The translations under genes and the position numbers were made by a program. The notes beneath the pieces are model-generated. The model was not told the DNA's origin. It saw only the letters and a list, made by a program, of their open reading frames with translations, and did not search any database. A DNA stretch of 64,000 nt from Bacteroidota bacterium (lineage in GTDB: Bacteria > Bacteroidota > Bacteroidia > Cytophagales > Cyclobacteriaceae), in contig JAFDZA010000004.1 of the NCBI GenBank assembly GCA_018267135.1, positions 62,001-126,000 of the forward strand, read 5' to 3'. Below are positions 61,266 to 64,000 of this stretch, piece after piece (position 1 is the first letter of the stretch; every line of letters starts with the position of its first letter).

Positions 61266-64000
61266 ATGATCAAATTTTATCTGGCGTTAAGCAGGTATTT
61301 GACGGTTGTTTTAATGTGCGTGGCCGCCTCCGGCTATGCCCAGCAAATTACTGTCAAAGGGAAGGTTACTTCATCCGATGATGGAACAGCCCTACCGGGC
61401 GTAAACATCCTGGAAAAGGGAAGTACCAGCAACGGTGTTGTTTCAGATGCCAATGGGGCATACACTATTTCAGTAGATGCAAAAGCAGTACTCTCCTTTT
61501 CGTTTATCGGCTACAAAGCCATAGACGTAGCGGTGGAAGGGAGATCTGTTTTGGATTTAGTGATGGAGACAGATATAAAAGCATTATCTGAAATTGTGGT
61601 TATAGGGTATGGGCAACAAGAAAAGAAAGATGTAACCGGTTCGCTCGCGGCTGTGGGTACAAAAGATTTTAACCGAGCCGTTATTGCTTCGCCACAGGAT
61701 ATGCTGATTGGTAAAGTGGCGGGTGTGCAGATTACTACTAATAATGGGGCTCCCGGATCGGGGTCAACCATCCGCATACGGGGCGATGGCTCCGCTTCCG
61801 GAAGCAAAGACCCGCTCATCGTTATTGACGGTTTTCCCGTAGATAATAATGGCACAGCCGGGTTGGCTAACCCGATGGCGACCATCAACCCCAACGATAT
61901 AGAAACCTTTACCGTATTAAAAGATGCTTCGGCTACGGCTATCTATGGATTGCGTGCCGCCAACGGAGTCATCATCATCACCACCAAAAAAGGCAAAGAA
62001 GGGAAGCCCAAGTTTTTCTATAATGTAACCGTATCGGCCGGCTCGCCTATGAAATATTTTGATGTGATGAATGCAACGCAATATAAAGCCACGGTCAATG
62101 CACAATTAGCTGCAGGCCTTTCCGGGCTAACCCCGGCAGCCGTTCAAAAACTGGGCAGCGCCAATACGGATTGGCAGCGCCAGATATTTCAAACTGCTAT
62201 TTCGAGCGATAATAATATAGGTGTGGAAGGAACCTACAAACACATGCCTTATCGTGTATCGTATGGCTTTACCGATCAAACCGGTATTCTAAAAACGACT
62301 GATTTTGTTCGTAATTCAATAAACGTAAATCTTAATCCTTCCCTTTTAGATGGGGACTTAGTGTTGAACGCTTCCTTCAAAGGAATGTACACACAACAAA
62401 ATTTTGGCAATGCCGGAGCCGTAGGTTCAGCCGTTTCGTTCGACCCGACACAGCCGGTGTATAATGGAAATAAAAACTGGGGCGGCTACTTTGCCTGGAC
62501 CCAAGGCGCGCTGCCCAGCGGGGCGGTAGATCCTAACGCATTGCCTATTACTATTGCCACCGCTAATCCGGTTTCATTATTATACCAAACCGACAACCGC
62601 TCGCAGGTTTACCGCGGCATCGGAACGCTCAAAGCAGATTACCGTATTCACTCTTTCCCGGAGCTAAAGTTTACTGTCAATGCCGGGTTCGATTATTCTT
62701 CCTCAACCGGGCATAACAACTCGCCTTACAATGCCGCATGGACATGGCCCAACATGGGGGCAAAGGTAGATTACACCGGCCAGAACCGTTCGCGGTTGCT
62801 CGATGTATATGCTAACTATGCCAAGCTGATAGATAAGCATAAGTTTGATGTAACAGCCGGTTATTCTTATCAGGCATTTGAGCGGTATTCGTCCAGTTTT
62901 AATCGCAATGCTCCGCCTACATTAGCACAATGGAATGCCGGAACATACGCTTCTTACCTGGTCACCCCCTCGAATCCCACCCCGCTGCCTCCGGCTAATA
63001 TTTACACAGTAAATGCGCTGGCATCCGATGGTATTACAGCCATTCCGTTGCAGGCCCCGGGAAACCCTAATTACCTGGTTTCATTCTTTGGCCGTGTCAA
63101 TTATTCGTATAACGACAAATACTTAGTTACGGCTTCGTTGCGAGACGATGCTTCTTCGCGGTTCTCGGCTCAAAACCGTTTTAAAATATTTCCTGCCGTA
63201 GCACTCGGTTGGAAAATGTCGAACGAAGAGTTTCTTCAAAACTCCAAGTTGGTGTCTGATCTTAAACTCCGGGCCAGTTATGGTATTACCGGAAATCAGG
63301 ATGTAGGCGGTACCTATCCTTACCTCGGGTTATACCAGCTAAGCAATGCACAGGCCGCTTATCAGTTTGGCAATACCTTCGTTCCTACCTGGAGGCCGCA
63401 GCCCTACGATCCTAACTTTAAATGGGAAACGACAGCCCAAATGGACTTGGGGGTTGATTTTGGTTTCTTAAGCAATCGCATTACCGGTACGGTAGATGTA
63501 TATCAGAAAAAAACCAGCAACCTTATTAACTATATACCGGTACCGGCTGGCAGTAACTTATCCAATTACATAACTACCAACGTGGGCGACCTTCAAAACC
63601 AGGGTATTGAGTTAACGTTGCGTGCTGTGGCTGTTCAGAAAAAAGATTTTGAATGGATTGTGGGCTTTAATGCTACCCACAATGAAAATAAAGTAACCAA
63701 ACTGCTTAAAACAAGCGATCCGAATTACCTGGGAATTCTTACCGGAAATATTTCCGGAGGGGTAGGCAACCAGGTGCAGAATATTCAGGTGGGCAGTGCC
63801 ATCAATTCTTTCTTTGTATTTCAGCAGTATTATTACCCGAACGGCAAACCCATTGAAGGGTTGTATGTAGATCGTACCGGCAACGGAGGTGTAGCTTCTA
63901 ACAGCGATGCTAACCGCTTTCACTATTATAAACCTCAGCCTGATCTGATGATGGGGATTAACTCCCGCGTAGCCTACAAGAAATTTGATTTCTACTTTCA
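61266..64000 (+). CDS. susC: SusC/RagA-type TonB-dependent outer-membrane receptor, truncated by window end
   Basis: 911 codons are visible with no stop before the window end. The signal peptide ends at SGYAQ. A CarboxypepD_reg-like domain follows (about 28-105: VKGKVTSSDDGTALPGVNIL and FIGYKAIDVAVEGRS), then the TonB-linked plug beginning IVVIGYGQQEKKDVTGS and PLIVIDGFPVDNNG. The barrel has strands such as RGIGTLKADYRI and KYLVTASLRDDASSRFS. It imports oligosaccharides with a SusD-like lipoprotein that should lie beyond the edge. With lacI, GH31, the MFS transporter and the esterase it forms an alpha-glucan utilisation locus. Confidence 0.93.
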   Translation, partial: MIKFYLALSRYLTVVLMCVAASGYAQQITVKGKVTSSDDGTALPGVNILEKGSTSNGVVSDANGAYTISVDAKAVLSFSFIGYKAIDVAVEGRSVLDLVMETDIKALSEIVVIGYGQQEKKDVTGSLAAVGTKDFNRAVIASPQDMLIGKVAGVQITTNNGAPGSGSTIRIRGDGSASGSKDPLIVIDGFPVDNNGTAGLANPMATINPNDIETFTVLKDASATAIYGLRAANGVIIITTKKGKEGKPKFFYNVTVSAGSPMKYFDVMNATQYKATVNAQLAAGLSGLTPAAVQKLGSANTDWQRQIFQTAISSDNNIGVEGTYKHMPYRVSYGFTDQTGILKTTDFVRNSINVNLNPSLLDGDLVLNASFKGMYTQQNFGNAGAVGSAVSFDPTQPVYNGNKNWGGYFAWTQGALPSGAVDPNALPITIATANPVSLLYQTDNRSQVYRGIGTLKADYRIHSFPELKFTVNAGFDYSSSTGHNNSPYNAAWTWPNMGAKVDYTGQNRSRLLDVYANYAKLIDKHKFDVTAGYSYQAFERYSSSFNRNAPPTLAQWNAGTYASYLVTPSNPTPLPPANIYTVNALASDGITAIPLQAPGNPNYLVSFFGRVNYSYNDKYLVTASLRDDASSRFSAQNRFKIFPAVALGWKMSNEEFLQNSKLVSDLKLRASYGITGNQDVGGTYPYLGLYQLSNAQAAYQFGNTFVPTWRPQPYDPNFKWETTAQMDLGVDFGFLSNRITGTVDVYQKKTSNLINYIPVPAGSNLSNYITTNVGDLQNQGIELTLRAVAVQKKDFEWIVGFNATHNENKVTKLLKTSDPNYLGILTGNISGGVGNQVQNIQVGSAINSFFVFQQYYYPNGKPIEGLYVDRTGNGGVASNSDANRFHYYKPQPDLMMGINSRVAYKKFDFYF

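Overview
The window comes from a member of the Bacteroidota, most likely the Cytophagales lineage. The evidence is a SusC-type TonB receptor, a BatA-type membrane protein, Bacteroidota-style promoters (TAnnTTTG at -7), a large type II-C Cas9, and a CRISPR repeat that starts like the Bacteroides fragilis type II-C repeat. The lineage below phylum is a guess. Genes are densely packed on both strands. No gene-free stretch exceeds about 300 bases apart from the CRISPR array. I saw no rRNA or tRNA genes.

Bases 1-6.6 kb hold the 3' part of a large protein with a formylglycine-generating-enzyme-like (SUMF1) domain. Next is a complete drug-efflux operon: a TetR repressor, a TolC-like outer-membrane channel, an EmrA/HlyD adaptor and an EmrB 14-TM exporter. 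It sits behind a pair of 16-bp tandem palindromic operators. Bases 6.6-37.7 kb are mostly core chromosome. They include fabF, mdh, an aspartate kinase, a dihydroorotase homologue that has lost its HxH metal motif, a BatA-type protein, a BamA/TamA-family barrel, dnaA, a fused methylmalonyl-CoA mutase (small plus large subunit in one chain), a secreted HExxH protein, a beta-lactamase-family hydrolase, an SDR, tamB/tsaD head to head, 3-hydroxyacyl-CoA dehydrogenase, topoisomerase IV (parE/parC) and an OmpA-family protein.

Bases 38.5-48.0 kb are the accessory centre of the window, a rearranged type II-C CRISPR-Cas locus. Reading right to left on the minus strand it holds: an intact 1444-aa cas9; a 3'-truncated rhuM; a 5'-truncated reading frame that looks like the C-terminal end of a second, different Cas9; a RAYT/IS200-like transposase with two copies of a long perfect palindrome (one inside the gene, one just before cas1); cas1; and cas2. 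A 25-spacer array follows. The tracrRNA is recognisable on the plus strand next to the cas9 start. It has an anti-repeat, a nexus hairpin and a UUCG-capped terminator, and it shows that the array is read on the plus strand, opposite to the cas genes. The left-most repeat is split by a 29-bp spacer-sized hairpin insertion, and one spacer is present twice. The AT-rich cas9/rhuM/cas9-remnant/RAYT block contrasts with GC-richer cas1-cas2. I read this as an in-place replacement of cas9.

Bases 48-64 kb return to ordinary genes: an L-2-hydroxyglutarate oxidase, a class II glutamine amidotransferase, and a YfiR plus HAMP-GAF-PAS receptor pair with no output domain. After a secreted MsrA and a lipoprotein comes an alpha-glucan utilisation cluster (esterase, MFS sugar transporter, GH31 alpha-glucosidase, LacI regulator, and a SusC receptor cut by the window end). 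Two LacI-type operators flank lacI. Short peptide motifs resembling sliding-clamp-binding pentapeptides occur at the very C-terminus of Cas2 and twice in the ParC tail.
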